From Ceratorhiza oryzae-sativae (Eukaryota; Basidiomycota; Agaricomycetes; Cantharellales; Ceratobasidiaceae), in NCBI GenBank assembly GCA_030998015.1, contig JARWMV010000092.1:1-61087 (forward strand): a DNA stretch of 61,087 nt. Direction: 5' to 3'. The notes under the pieces are model-generated. The model saw only the letters and a program-made list of their open reading frames with translations, was not told the origin of the DNA and did no database searches. Positions 1 through 11,897 of the stretch are shown here, piece by piece (the stretch's first letter is position 1; each line of letters starts with the position of its first letter). The translations under genes and the position numbers were made by a program.

Positions 1-1043
1 CATTTTCAGCCGGCGGCTAAATATCGATATTATGCCGCGCACTAGCAATCGCAAACGGTTGCGATTGCTCACGTTGGTTGGTGGGACAAGTCCCACCAGC
101 AACTAACGCGCGCGGCAATGTCGGGGGTCTACAGTGATTGAAAATAAAGACCAACCAAATACTTTAAGAAATATACCCAAGAAGTTGTTTTGTTTGGGTC
201 CATTGTGGGCAGCCGCATAGCGCGTGCTGGCTGCAGCCGCATAGCGCGCTGCTGGGCAGCCGCATAGCGCGCTGCTGGGCAGCCGCATAGCGCGCTGCTG
301 GGCAGCCGCATAGCGCGCTGCAAAAATGATATTTGAATCGGGCCCCTAAATCAACACTAGAACCATAGTAGCTAAATAACCGGAATGGTAGAAACGTGAT
401 TTTGTAAATACCGCTAACTCCATTCCAGGCTTTTCGGAAAGAAAGAATATTACCCGTGCACGCCTGCGAACGCCTTGGCTTGCCAAGGCGGCCCTGGCGT
501 GCGCGCGGCTCGCCGCGAACGCGGCCTCGTTAACAATGCCCACGGGTCGTTGACCCTCCGCTTTATTACCCCTGCCAAGACGTGCGCTAAAGCGCAGTTC
601 TCTAGGCAGGGCGGCTGAAATCTTGGGTTACACCTAAGATTTTAGCCGATAGAGCGGGGGCCCGCGCGCGTTAGTTGCTGGTGGGACTTGTCCCACCAAC
701 CAACGTGAGCAATCGCAACCGTTTGCGATTGCTAGTGCGCGGCATAATATCGATATTTAGCCGCCGGCTGAAAATGACGAACGGTCGTCATTTTCTACGA
801 GGGAATCTTTATGGGAGGTAGCCTGGACCATGAGACTCATGGTCAAGGCTACCTCATCTGAGGATTCCCTCTAACGCCGGCGGAGGTACATCTTGACAAT
901 GATCAAGGGCTATATGTTTTTTAAATCGCTCAATCTTAGGCCAAGACATATATCGAATTATCTGGCGATATATAAATCCTGGTTCCTTACAAACAAGGAG
1001 ATTGAAAGCAAGATAAGTATTTTCAATAGAATCTAAATGCACA
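1..1043 (-). pseudogene. S1 copy of the nad1 intron 1 GIY-YIG ORF, N-terminal part only
   Basis: Truncated by the window start inside the R2 that follows SITV. Contains the 5-unit minisatellite (207-322), the R1b+R6 and R2 composite (453-884) and the N-terminal segment (884-1043). Confidence 0.8.
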
Positions 1044-1380
1044 ATTGTGTAAATAATAAAATTTAATAATAAAATTAATGCGACTTTCCCTTAAGAAATA
1101 GATCATATCAATAATATTAGTTATACCCAACTTACCGGGTTCTTTGTTATTTAAGCAGCTGGAAGCTAGATAACTTATTTCAGTAGTATTACAATACACA
1201 AGGCACTAGATTTTAGGGATCACTTTAAAGTTCCCTCGCTAATCCGCCCCGCCAATCGGTTTTGACCAACCGCTTGCTCAATTTGTGAAATTAGTCCATT
1301 TCAATTTTCCCTAACCCTATCCGTAGGGCGTGACATCCTAAAAATGTACGCTGGAGGGGAGGGGAAAAAATTTAATATAA

Positions 1381-2601
1381 CTACAGCCCAATTTTGTGTA
1401 ACATCATAACAGGCATAAGGTTTTTTAGTAAACTTTGCATTTTAGGTAAGCTTCGTTTGGGTATTTTGATTCTATAACTATCTCTTTCTTTGTAAACATA
1501 ACTCTCTAAATTCCAGTTGGCATTTAAAGTATTAGATAATAGAGTTACTTCTTCGTAACTAAATGAGTCAGTACAAAGAATAACCAATGACCCCCCAAAC
1601 TGATGCAGCTATGCTGCATTGTTTGGGGGGGTAATGGCTCGGAGGCCATTGAGTGTGTTTTTTGACCCGTGCACGCCTGCGAACGCCCTGGCTTAAGCCA
1701 AGCAAGCTTGGCTCATATTGACCTTAAGGTCAATAATCAAGCCAAGGCGGCCCTGGCGTGCGCGCGGCTCGCCGCGAACGCGGCCTCGATAACCAAACCC
1801 CTCGGGTCAACAGCATGTATTTATATATAAATACAATGCTGGATGACCCTAAGCGGGGGTTTGAAAAGATCCATCTTCAGCAATTAAGTGAGCCAAACCT
1901 CTAGGTGTTAGCAGATTTGCAATATTTAATGGTATTACTTTTTTACCCTCATGGTAAAATAGGTTATATAAATAATTAAAACAAGGCAAGGAATAGGTAG
2001 TAAATACAATTCGAGTATAAACTTTACCGGTTCTGGTATCCGGTTGTCTATCATAGATTTTGGGGGTTGAACTACAATAGCTTTCAAATAATTCAAATAA
2101 ATAGAATAAATAGTCCCGCGCGCGTTAGTTGCTGGTGGGACTTGTCCCACCAACCAACGTGAGCAATCGCAACCGTTTGCGATTGCTAGTGCGCGGCATA
2201 ATATCGATATTTAGCCGCCGGCTGAAAATGACGAACGGTCGTCATTTTCTACGAGGGAATCTTTAGGATTCCCTCTAACGCCGGCGGGACTTACTCCTTG
2301 TTCGAAATATAAAGTTACATTTCCCGTTTGATAACGGTCTCGACAGTGTAAATCACCCAAAAGGCAGCCAACTAGAATTTCTTTCAAATTTTCTGCCAGT
2401 TCAAAACTATTTCTTTCCGCTTGACTCAATCGCCGTTTTGGTTTTTGTGCAGAGTTTTCTTCGGGTTTTGTAGGCACTACAAAAGACAGCACTAACAATG
2501 GACTACAATTAATGTCACCCAATCCTGCAATTACAGAGTAAAAAAAATTGTTGAGATGTTCACAAAAGTAAGCTGATTCAATTTCAAAAGAGCAAATATT
2601 T
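1381..2601 (-). CDS. S1 copy of the nad1 intron 1 LAGLIDADG ORF
   Basis: Mirror of 16850-18070. Inserts: R3 (1584-1650), R1 (1661-1864), R2 (2116-2287). Confidence 0.82.
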
Positions 2602-3261
2602 ATTACCCGTGCACGCCTGCGAACGCCTTGGCTTGCCAAGGCGGCCCTGGCGTGCGCGCGGCTCGCCGCGAACGCGGCCTCGTTAACAATGCCCACGGGT
2701 CGTTGACCCTCCGCTTTAGCGGCTGAAATCTTGGGTTACACCTAAGATTTTAGCCGATAGAGCGGGGGCATTATATTAAGAACAATAAATAAAAAGGCGG
2801 CAGCGGCATTCCTCAAGAAATAGATCATATCATCATACTATAATATGCCAGGCTTGGTAACGCATTGGGAGGCCAGTAGACCCTGCCGGCGGCAAGAATT
2901 TATTAAGGGAAACCCGACCGGAAACTAGGGTCCCCACCATACTTGAAAGTATGCAGAACGTGTGATCGTTGAAGGGAGTTGAACTCTTACTTGCTGATTG
3001 TGCCTAAAAACTTAATTGTCACTCTACTGACCCCCAAACATGTGCAGCTACGCTGCATTGTTTGAGGGGCAGTAGCCCCCCAATAATGCGCAATTATTGG
3101 GGGTCTACGAGTATAAATTTTTAATTGACGGTTCCCAGCATATAGTTCTGTTTTCAATTATCTCTGCCCCAAATGATTCTGTCTAAGGTAAGAGGGTATT
3201 CACCATGGTGAATACCCTAGGGACGCACCGCGACGCATCCATGAGATAATGCCACTCGCTA

Positions 3262-3426
3262 GGCAAATGGTTGAGCTATACCATAGATACCAACAGTATC
3301 TGGACCTACTCTTCTTTGCATGGCCGCTAATACTTTTCTTTCTATTATGGTCATGAAAGCAACACCTAATAACATAGGTACAAGAACAATAAGGACGTTT
3401 AAAAAATTAAATCCTGTGGATGACAT
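3262..3426 (-). CDS. nad1: nad1 exon 1 (S1)
   Basis: Third copy of exon 1. Exons 2 and 3 are not present on this side because the window starts within intron 1. Confidence 0.95.
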
Positions 3427-4977
3427 TGATTTGTAAAATTGTAAATATTTATAAGACTTACATTTTAAAGGTATATCATATTACAGAATCATGCTATATT
3501 TTTAATTCAGGCATCTACCTGAAAAACATGTTTTCCAGGATGCTGAACTTAGGATCCCGTGGGGCGCCACAAATAAATGATAGAATGACTTGATAATATA
3601 ATCACATCCTCTATGAATATTAAACTTATGTAGTTATTCTATTTTCTTATTTCTTAGGGAAATCCCCCGCGCCGGTAAGGACTTTCCATGTCGTGCATTG
3701 TATTGCCACAAGCCCCGACAGGGGCAGCCAAAAACCATTTTGGGAGTACTGCAGCGGAGCTGCAGTATCTTTGTTTCACTAAATTTTCCTTAGGACTGGC
3801 GATTGGATTTCCAACCCCCGATTTGCGCATCATGATGCGCAAATCGGACTCTTCCCGTCCTCGGTTGGGTTAGGCGTTCACTGATCGGTCATCGAAGATG
3901 TCCGGCAGAGACGCACCCAAACTGAAAGGGAAACTAATCCGTCGCGCTGGGACGCCCGAATGGATGTCCCTTGGGCCCGTAGGGCCCAAAACCACCCCCA
4001 AACAATGCAGCGTAGCTGCACATGTTTGGGGGTGTTTTTGGAAATCACATTTCGGGCGTCCCCAGCGCGGCCGGCTCGAGGGTCTTAAAGAAACCGTCGC
4101 GGCCGGCTCGCCGAGAATCGATGATTTGCGAAGGCAAATCTACATCGATTCTCGAGGGTTAGTTTTTAGGTTAGGGTCGGGAATAATTCGCTAGCCCATG
4201 GGGAACTAGGTCGCCAGCTCTTTGGACACATACAAAAAGGTTTAGAAAGATTTTCGATACATAGCCTAATAACATAAGACGAAACCTAGGGCCTTTTCTT
4301 CAATTATTATAATTAGGGGAATACCTCTAATATATTGTTATACAAATAACAATACTAGTGGGACACCATAATTAGAAATTTATTTGTTTTGTGTACTATC
4401 GAAATCAAATGAACTAAACCCAACACGTGTTGGAGTATACCTGGGGCATGTCTTCCAGTTGGAGACTAGTAGGAAGCCCAGGGGTAACTGGGCGCCCCAC
4501 CCAACAGGGCGAATGCCATAATTCGATTCCACAGTAGACCCCCAATGATTGCAATGGCCCTCCCAATACGTTGGCCCGTAGGGCGTGCCTTACAGGCTTG
4601 GTAACGCATTGGGAGGTCATTGCATTATTGGGGGGCTACTGCCCCCCAAACAATGCAGCGTAGCTGCACATGTTTGGGGGTCAGTAGTAATATTTTAAGA
4701 AAAGGGTAAGTAAGTGGAGTATGGTTGAAATGTTAAATTATGGGGTCCCTGTAGAAGTATATCTTCTAATGAGATTCTCCTAAACTAAAGCAGCTCCGAT
4801 CGTCCATTTTATGGACTTCTTCATACGGAAGATTGAAGCTGCGTGATCTTAGGGGAGGGGTTTGTTGGAAATTCATTTTTTTTTTTGACTAAAAATGATT
4901 AATATTGACTAATATTAATTAATATTAAGGAAGTCTGCCATAACTCCCAATCAAAGAAAGAAACAATACTCTAAACA

Positions 4978-5796
4978 TTAAAGACCTATTTTATATCGCA
5001 TCATCGGTTTAGTGCGCCCCTGCCGGACATCTTCGATGACCGAGCAGGGAACGCGCGGAGGCATTATAGGTGATAACCATTTTGTAGTTCAGGTATGGAC
5101 TTAGAAGAAATTCGTATTCTAAAATTACCATTGTTTTTACTGATGGAACATTCCGTCGCGCTGGGGACGCCCGAATGGATGCCCGTAGGGCTTGGCCAAA
5201 ACCACCCCCAAACAATGCAGCGTAGCTGCACATGTTTGGGGGTGTTTTTGGAAATCACATTTCGGGCGTCCCCAGCGCGGCCGTCTCGCCGAGAATCGAT
5301 GATTTGCGAAGGCAAATCTACATCGATTCTCGAGGGTCAAATTAAATTTTTCAGTTAAAGTTTTAACCAAAAGATTTACCTCTTCTAATGTGAAAGATTC
5401 TGTACACAAATGTACACCGTTCCCATTCCAATAACCGTCATCGCAAATCCAATAACAAAGCCCCTCAAGTGTTAATAAATCACCTATGTTTGACCCTAAC
5501 CTCTTCCCCTCCGCGCTCTTTGATCGCCCGCAGGGCGGCCTAAGCGCGGAGGAATTACTTTTTGACCCGTGCACGCCTGCGAACGCCCTGGCTTAAGCCA
5601 AGCAAGCTTGGCTCATATTGACCTTAAGGTCAATAATCAAGCCAAGGCGGCCCTGGCGTGCGCGCGGCTCGCCGCGAACGCGGCCTCGATAACCAAACCC
5701 CTCGGGTCAACAGCATGTATTTATATATAAATACAATGCTGGATGACCCTAAGCGGGGGTTTGATTTTCAACATAAAATAGATCTCGTAGTTCGTT
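4978..5796 (-). pseudogene. S1 copy of the half LAGLIDADG ORF
   Basis: Mirror of 13655-14473; same R4 and R1/R5 inserts. Confidence 0.78.
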
Positions 5797-5819
5797 ATTC
5801 AATATTTAATTCTGATGAA

Positions 5820-5879
5820 TTAGTATTGGCTATCCAGCCATACTAAATATTTTTCTAAAGATACGGCTTCGACAGCAAT
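5820..5879 (-). pseudogene. cox2: cox2 C-terminal relic (S1)
   Basis: Identical to the S2 relic in reverse complement. Confidence 0.85.
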
Positions 5880-5948
5880 AGTGGGGTGTGGGTTGGCCCC
5901 TTAAGGGGCAAAACCCACGTTAAAAGATTGGAAAGAAAAATGATTGTT

Positions 5949-8900
5949 CTACACTAGAGCCGTAGGGCCTTCAATGTAAGGTTTTCCAGTGTAATTTGAT
6001 TCCTCGACAATTAACCATCGATTTTGATATAATTTCCCAGGTTTAATCCATTTAGTTTTAACTGTACCAGGGTTTATTGTTTTTCCCATACCTATAGCTT
6101 GACTTGCGCCTCCAATTGTGAAATAATGGTAGGCTTGGTCAGTTAGTAGGTCAATAACTACCACTGGAATTTTATTACTAATAGCACCTAGGATATTTCT
6201 ACAAAATAATAAAGATATAACTTTACCCTCAAATATGCCATTAGTGAATTTTTTATTAATATTACCCGTGCACGCCTGCGAACGCCTTGGCTTGCCAAGG
6301 CGGCCCTGGCGTGCGCGCGGCTCGCCGCGAACGCGGCCTCGTTAACAATGCCCACGGGTCGTTGACCCTCCGCTTTAGCGGCTGAAATCTTGGGTTACAC
6401 CTAAGATTTTAGCCGATAGAGCGGGGGCCCGCGCGCGTTAGTTGCTGGTGGGACTTGTCCCACCAACCAACGTGAGCAATCGCAACCGTTTGCGATTGCT
6501 ATGCGTGCTAGTGCGCGGCATAATATCGATATTTAGCCGCCGGCTGAAAATGACGAACGGTCGTCATTTTCTACGAGGGAATCTTTAGGATTCCCTCTAA
6601 CGCCGGCGGGAGTACTGCTCCTTTAGAAATATTCAAAAAACTTGCTGCTTTAATACTAGATGTAAATTCCCCTATTTTATTGAGATTTTCATCGTAAGCC
6701 CAAATTAGTCCTAATGGAATTTCATCATAATTGATTCCTTCTACTAATGGTAAATTTTCCTTAGAATAAGGGTGAACTTCTTTCATTGGTTTGGTAATAT
6801 CAACAAATCGTACGTATTCCCCTAAAACACTAGATTTATGGAAATTTATACAGTTAATATAACCCTCGAGCCGGCCGCGCTGGGGACGGTAAGCGGGTTA
6901 GTCTGTGACTAACCCCTGCCGGACATCTGCGATGACCGAGTTTGGTTTTGGGCCCTAGTGCCCCCCAAACATGTGCAGCTACGCTGCATTGTTTGGGGGG
7001 CACTAGGTTGTGCGCGAGGCGGCCCCTCTGGCCGCGAGCCCGCGCACGCCAGGGCCGCAGCTGCGATCGTAGGCGGGCACGGGTCAGATTCTGTATTTAG
7101 TGATGGCTTCATAGCACTTAGAATAGCTTGCTCTAAAGCTCTTGCTTCATATTGTGTAAAATGCAAAAGAACATTACCCGTGCACGCCTGCGAACGCCTT
7201 GGCTTGCCAAGGCGGCCCTGGCGTGCGCGCGGCTCGCCGCGAACGCGGCCTCGTTAACAATGCCCACGGGTCGTTGACCCTCCGCTTTAGCGGCTGAAAT
7301 CTTGGGTTACACCTAAGATTTTAGCCGATAGAGCGGGGGCCCGCGCGCGTTAGTTGCTGGTGGGACTTGTCCCACCAACCAACGTGAGCAATCGCAACCG
7401 TTTGCGATTGCTAGTGCGCGGCATAATATCGATATTTAGCCGCCGGCTGAAAATGACGAACGGTCGTCATTTTCTACGAGGGAATCTTTATGGGAGGTAG
7501 CCTGGACCATGAGACTCATGGTCAAGGCTACCTCATCTGAGGATTCCCTCTAACGCCGGCGGATGAATGTCTTTGATTAACTCAGTCGATTTATTGTTTA
7601 ACAAAACAAATTCTTTATGGTAATTTGGAGTTAATGCAACAGGAGACCAACTAAAATTCGTTAGACCCATAGAACTTAGAGTTGTATAAATTAGACTTGA
7701 ATTTCCATTTAATTGTTTAATTTCTCGTAGACTACTGTAGTGATTGCTAAATCGTCTAGAAAAGTAAGTTGCACTGCCGTTAACCAAAATAATATATAGA
7801 AAACTACAGACCTATTTTGTACCGCATCATGGCTGGAATATGCGGGGATAATAAATCCTGTAAAATAGGAACCGAGTAAGACGGGATTATAATTCTATAA
7901 CCAGTACTATGTTTACATTTGTAACATTCCGTCGCGCTGGGACCACCCGAATGGATGCCCGTAGGGCTTGGCCAAAACCACCCCCAAACAATGCAGCGTA
8001 GCTGCACATGTTTGGGGGTGTTTTTGGAAATCACATTTCGGGTGTCCCCAGCGCGGCCGTCGCGCCGAGAATCGATGATTTGCGAAGGCAAATCTACATC
8101 GATTCTCGAGGGTAAATTTCATTTAGAATTTTAGAGTTTGGATTAATAAATTTACTTCTGCCAAAGTAAATGAATCAGTACACAACTGTACATATTTTTT
8201 GTTTTTTTCCCAACTACCATCATCCGAAATCCAATATGCGAGACCTAAAGGTGTCAGGAGAGACCCAATGTTTAATGGTACAATTTTTTTACCATCAGGA
8301 TAAAATAAATTATAGAATGTATTGAGACACGGTAATGAGTAAGTATAAAATCTTACAGTATCATAGATTTTCCCCGTTCTTTTATGTGGAGCTCGAGTAG
8401 GGGTTTTAGGTGCCATCCCACAAAAAGCACTGAATAATTCATACAAATGCTGAAGGTATTCCTTGTGTACCACTCCTTGCATGAATTCCAATCTAGCACT
8501 TTTACATGTTTTTTTTTTGTAATGCATAAATCTCCCAGGATAAGCCCGACAAGAATGTCTTGCAGATTTTGAGGTAGAGAGAACTGTAATCGTTCTGCTC
8601 TTGTTAGAGTATTTCTTTTCATAAAAGTTAATTAATATATTTATAAGACTAGAATTTTCAAGGTATATCATATTCTGGGAATACAATCACATCCTCTATG
8701 ACCCGTGCACGCCTGCGAACGCCTTGGCTTAAGCCAAGGCGGCCCTGGCGTGCGCGCGGCTCGCCGCGAACGCGGCCTCGATATCCATTACCCCTCGGGT
8801 CAACAGCATGTATTTATATATAAATACAATGCTGGTTGACCCTAAGCGGGGGTATGAATGAAGAACGGAGCCCTTCACCATAAGACGAAACCTAGGGCCA

Positions 8901-9586
8901 TTCTAAAATTTACGAAGTAGAGTTCGCATATTGTGCCGTGCTTTTAAAAAATTATCTCTGATATATTTTAAAAATACAGTTAAAATGGGTAATCTAGTGG
9001 AGTATGGTTTGAGGTTTTTATGACCTCTTCTTTTATGACCCGTGCACGCCTGCGAACGCCTTGGCTTAAGCCAAGGCGGCCCTGGCGTGCGCGCGGCTCG
9101 CCGCGAACGCGGCCTCGATATCCATTACCCCTCGGGTCAACAGCATGTATTTATATATAAATACAATGCTGGTTGACCCTAAGCGGGGTATGAAATTTCC
9201 ACATATAAATCTTGAGTATTATGAGACTGTATTACATAGACACCACTATCTGAAGTAAATAGAGAAGGCTTATAGTTATTAGTAAGAGATTTTGTAGCAG
9301 GATTAGTTAAAATTGAATCTTTAGATAAAGAAGAATAAGATATCCCTGTATCCCCTTCAGGTGCATTAAGTAAATGGTTTACTTTAGCATCTAAAAAGGA
9401 CTTTACAATAGGATTAGAAGAGTAATGATCATACATTTTATTAAGAACTATTCGGTTTCCCTTCATCATAGCTGTATCATTCCAAGGGATATTTTTTTCA
9501 GCTAATTTTGTTGGAACTAAAGAAAATAATAAAGGGCTTATTAAATCTTCATCGGCAGTTATACAAATGGAGTATTGTGAAGAAGA
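5949..9586 (-). pseudogene. S1 copy of the nad2-intron GIY-YIG ORF and cassette
   Basis: Same pieces as S3 but with no nad2 start, since the arm ends at C1. The R2 at about 6,430-6,608 carries an extra 9 bp (ATGCGTGCT context). Confidence 0.75.
7804..8622 (-). pseudogene. LAGLIDADG cassette ORF (S1), frameshifted
   Basis: Differs from S2/S3 by one extra T near 8,134 and by a T-run change near 8,515 (TTTTTTTTTT against TTTTTTGTTTT), which break the frame. Assembly or sequencing error in homopolymers is possible. Confidence 0.75.
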
Positions 9587-9660
9587 AAAATTATCGAATA
9601 ACTCACTAAGGGCACCTATGCCAAATCCAATTGACTGAATATAAACAACACTGCTATAAA

Positions 9661-9798
9661 GTGCTGCGACATAAAGTAATACAATAGACCCCCCAAACTA
9701 ATGCAAATGCAGCTACGCTGCATTGTTTGGGGGGGCAATAGCCCCCCAATACGCTGCAACGCATTGGGGGTCTATTGTATTACTTTATGTCGCAGCAC
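9661..9798. repeat. Turn-around C1 inside an R3 element
   Basis: GTGCTGCGAC at 9661-9670 pairs with GTCGCAGCAC at 9789-9798, so the palindrome centre is near 9729.5. The unpaired middle is one R3 double hairpin in S2 orientation. Both R3 ends read TAGACCCCC/GGGGGTCTA. The element holds a small local duplication (AATGCAAATGCA) that the S3 copy lacks. Confidence 0.93.
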
Positions 9799-9872
9799 TT
9801 TATAGCAGTGTTGTTTATATTCAGTCAATTGGATTTGGCATAGGTGCCCTTAGTGAGTTATTCGATAATTTT
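9776..9872 (+). pseudogene. nad2-like N-terminal fragment (S2)
   Basis: Second part of the putative nad2 exon 1 described at 42734-43003. In this arm the start codon and first 30 codons are missing because the block turns around at C1 within the R3 element. The frame runs on into the GIY-YIG intron ORF. It cannot be a complete gene here. Confidence 0.5.
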
Positions 9873-10262
9873 TCTTCTTCACAATACTCCATTTGTATAA
9901 CTGCCGATGAAGATTTAATAAGCCCTTTATTATTTTCTTTAGTTCCAACAAAATTAGCTGAAAAAAATATCCCTTGGAATGATACAGCTATGATGAAGGG
10001 AAACCGAATAGTTCTTAATAAAATGTATGATCATTACTCTTCTAATCCTATTGTAAAGTCCTTTTTAGATGCTAAAGTAAACCATTTACTTAATGCACCT
10101 GAAGGGGATACAGGGATATCTTATTCTTCTTTATCTAAAGATTCAATTTTAACTAATCCTGCTACAAAATCTCTTACTAATAACTATAAGCCTTCTCTAT
10201 TTACTTCAGATAGTGGTGTCTATGTAATACAGTCTCATAATACTCAAGATTTATATGTGGAA
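9873..10262 (+). CDS. GIY-YIG homing endonuclease, part 1 (N-terminal)
   Basis: The ORF is continuous with the nad2-like exon, as is common for group I intron ORFs fused to the upstream exon. It carries about 120 residues of linker and then SDSGVYVIQSHNTQDLYV, the first GIY-YIG strand. The conserved YVG is split exactly there: a LAGLIDADG cassette (about 10,263-11,683) is inserted, and GSATYFSRRFSNHY, the expected continuation, resumes at about 11,684. The remaining pieces are at 11684, 12286, 12600 and 13188. Whether an active protein is made is unclear. Confidence 0.75.
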
Positions 10263-10265
10263 ATT

Positions 10266-10426
10266 TCATACCCCCGCTTAGGGTCAACCAGCATTGTATT
10301 TATATATAAATACATGCTGTTGACCCGAGGGGTAATGGATATCGAGGCCGCGTTCGCGGCGAGCCGCGCGCACGCCAGGGCCGCCTTGGCTTAAGCCAAG
10401 GCGTTCGCAGGCGTGCACGGGTCATA
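10266..10426 (+). mobile_element. R1 element, TSD TCATA
   Basis: Bounded by TCATA on both sides (10266-10270, 10422-10426). It lies at the left end of the LAGLIDADG cassette. An R1 sits at the homologous position in the second cassette copy at 51,919-52,079. Confidence 0.9.
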
Positions 10427-10837
10427 AAAGAAGAGGTCATAAAAACCTCAAACCATACTCCACTAGATTACCCATTTTAACTGTATTTTTAAAATATATC
10501 AGAGATAATTTTTTAAAAGCACGGCACAATATGCGAACTCTACTTCGTAAATTTTAGAATGGCCCTAGGTTTCGTCTTATGGTGAAGGGCTCCGTTCTTC
10601 ATTCATACCCCCGCTTAGGGTCAACCAGCATTGTATTTATATATAAATACATGCTGTTGACCCGAGGGGTAATGGATATCGAGGCCGCGTTCGCGGCGAG
10701 CCGCGCGCACGCCAGGGCCGCCTTGGCTTAAGCCAAGGCGTTCGCAGGCGTGCACGGGTCATAGAGGATGTGATTGTATTCCCAGAATATGATATACCTT
10801 GAAAATTCTAGTCTTATAAATATATTAATTAACTTTT
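10427..10837 (+). promoter_or_regulatory. Conserved leader of the LAGLIDADG cassette
   Basis: Blocks shared with the leaders of nad1 (14,727-16,024) and of the LAGLIDADG ORF at 51,383: CCATACTCCACT, GGCCCTAGGTTTCGTCTTAT, CATAGAGGATGTGATT, ATATGATATACCTT and GTCTTATAAATAT, ending just before an ATG. It may be a promoter, a processing site or a 5' UTR. Its function is inference. Confidence 0.6.
10603..10763 (+). mobile_element. R1 element in the leader, TSD TCATA (empty site known)
   Basis: Inserted into the leader motif ATTCATAGAGGATGTG. The nad1 leader near 15,835 and the one near 51,466 have the uninterrupted motif. This gives a direct filled/empty comparison and shows a 5-bp duplication. 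Confidence 0.93.
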
Positions 10838-11656
10838 ATGAAAAGAAATACTCTAACAAGAGCAGAACGATTACAGTTCTCTCTACCTCAAAATCTGCAA
10901 GACATTCTTGTCGGGCTTATCCTGGGAGATTTATGCATTACAAAACAAAAAACATGTAAAAGTGCTAGATTGGAATTCATGCAAGGAGTGGTACACAAGG
11001 AATACCTTCAGCATTTGTATGAATTATTCAGTGCTTTTTGTGGGATGGCACCTAAAACCCCTACTCGAGCTCCACATAAAAGAACGGGGAAAATCTATGA
11101 TACTGTAAGATTTTATACTTACTCATTACCGTGTCTCAATACATTCTATAATTTATTTTATCCTGATGGTAAAAAAATTGTACCATTAAACATTGGGTCT
11201 CTCCTGACACCTTTAGGTCTCGCATATTGGATTTCGGATGATGGTAGTTGGGAAAAAAACAAAAAATATGTACAGTTGTGTACTGATTCATTTACTTTGG
11301 CAGAAGTAAATTTATTAATCCAAACTCTAAATTCTAAATGAAATTTACCCTCGAGAATCGATGTAGATTTGCCTTCGCAAATCATCGATTCTCGGCGCGA
11401 CGGCCGCGCTGGGGACACCCGAAATGTGATTTCCAAAAACACCCCCAAACATGTGCAGCTACGCTGCATTGTTTGGGGGTGGTTTTGGCCAAGCCCTACG
11501 GGCATCCATTCGGGTGGTCCCAGCGCGACGGAATGTTACAAATGTAAACATAGTACTGGTTATAGAATTATAATCCCGTCTTACTCGGTTCCTATTTTAC
11601 AGGATTTATTATCCCCGCATATTCCAGCCATGATGCGGTACAAAATAGGTCTGTAG
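10838..11656 (+). CDS. LAGLIDADG homing endonuclease (cassette copy 1), cut by R4
   Basis: DNA endonuclease of the LAGLIDADG_2 type. First motif LVGLILGD near residues 24-31; second motif LAYWISDDGS near residue 128. An R4 element (11348-11531) splits the C-terminus, which resumes as a CYKCKHSTGYRIIIP segment and ends MMRYKIGL, a standard family ending. Just before R4 an in-frame TGA stands where paralogues have Trp (NSK-TGA-NL against NANWNL at about 17,930). The start ATG follows the conserved leader by a few bases. A close paralogue at 50745-51383 is uninterrupted. In S1 the copy is further frameshifted. Confidence 0.85.
11348..11531 (+). mobile_element. R4 element with an embedded R3 hairpin
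   Basis: A CCCTCGAGAATCGATG hairpin is followed by a GTCGCGCTGGG-type stem that encloses a CCCCCAAAC hairpin. It splits the LAGLIDADG ORF near its C-terminus. Confidence 0.85.
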
Positions 11657-11683
11657 TTTTCTATATATTATTTTGGTTAACGG

Positions 11684-11897
11684 CAGTGCAACTTACTTTT
11701 CTAGACGATTTAGCAATCACTACAGTAGTCTACGAGAAATTAAACAATTAAATGGAAATTCAAGTCTAATTTATACAACTCTAAGTTCTATGGGTCTAAC
11801 GAATTTTAGTTGGTCTCCTGTTGCATTAACTCCAAATTACCATAAAGAATTTGTTTTGTTAAACAATAAATCGACTGAGTTAATCAAAGACATTCAT
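11684..11897 (+). CDS. GIY-YIG homing endonuclease, part 2 (catalytic core)
   Basis: Resumes the nad2-intron ORF after the cassette with GSATYFSRRFSNHY, the catalytic Tyr/Arg helix region of the GIY-YIG fold. It then runs about 70 residues (LNGNSSLIYTTLSSMGLTNFSW, the usual Asn-Phe strand) and breaks at an R2+R1b composite. Confidence 0.75.

Larger units (their letters stand above)
1..9728 (-). repeat. Arm S1: inverted, left-truncated copy of the S2 block
   Basis: This stretch is the reverse complement of about 9,731-19,610 and a direct repeat of about 33.15-42.83 kb. It begins abruptly inside an R2 element at base 1. It differs from the other arms at several points: 5 rather than 12 minisatellite units near 207-322, an extra 9 bp near 6,490, homopolymer changes near 8,134 and 8,515, and one G fewer near 9,185. 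Confidence 0.97.

Noticed and set aside
3898..4194. ORFs over R4/R3 hairpins (also 5095-5358, 14093-14356, 6958-7257)
   Set aside because: They are antisense or shadow frames of palindromic repeats, without family motifs.
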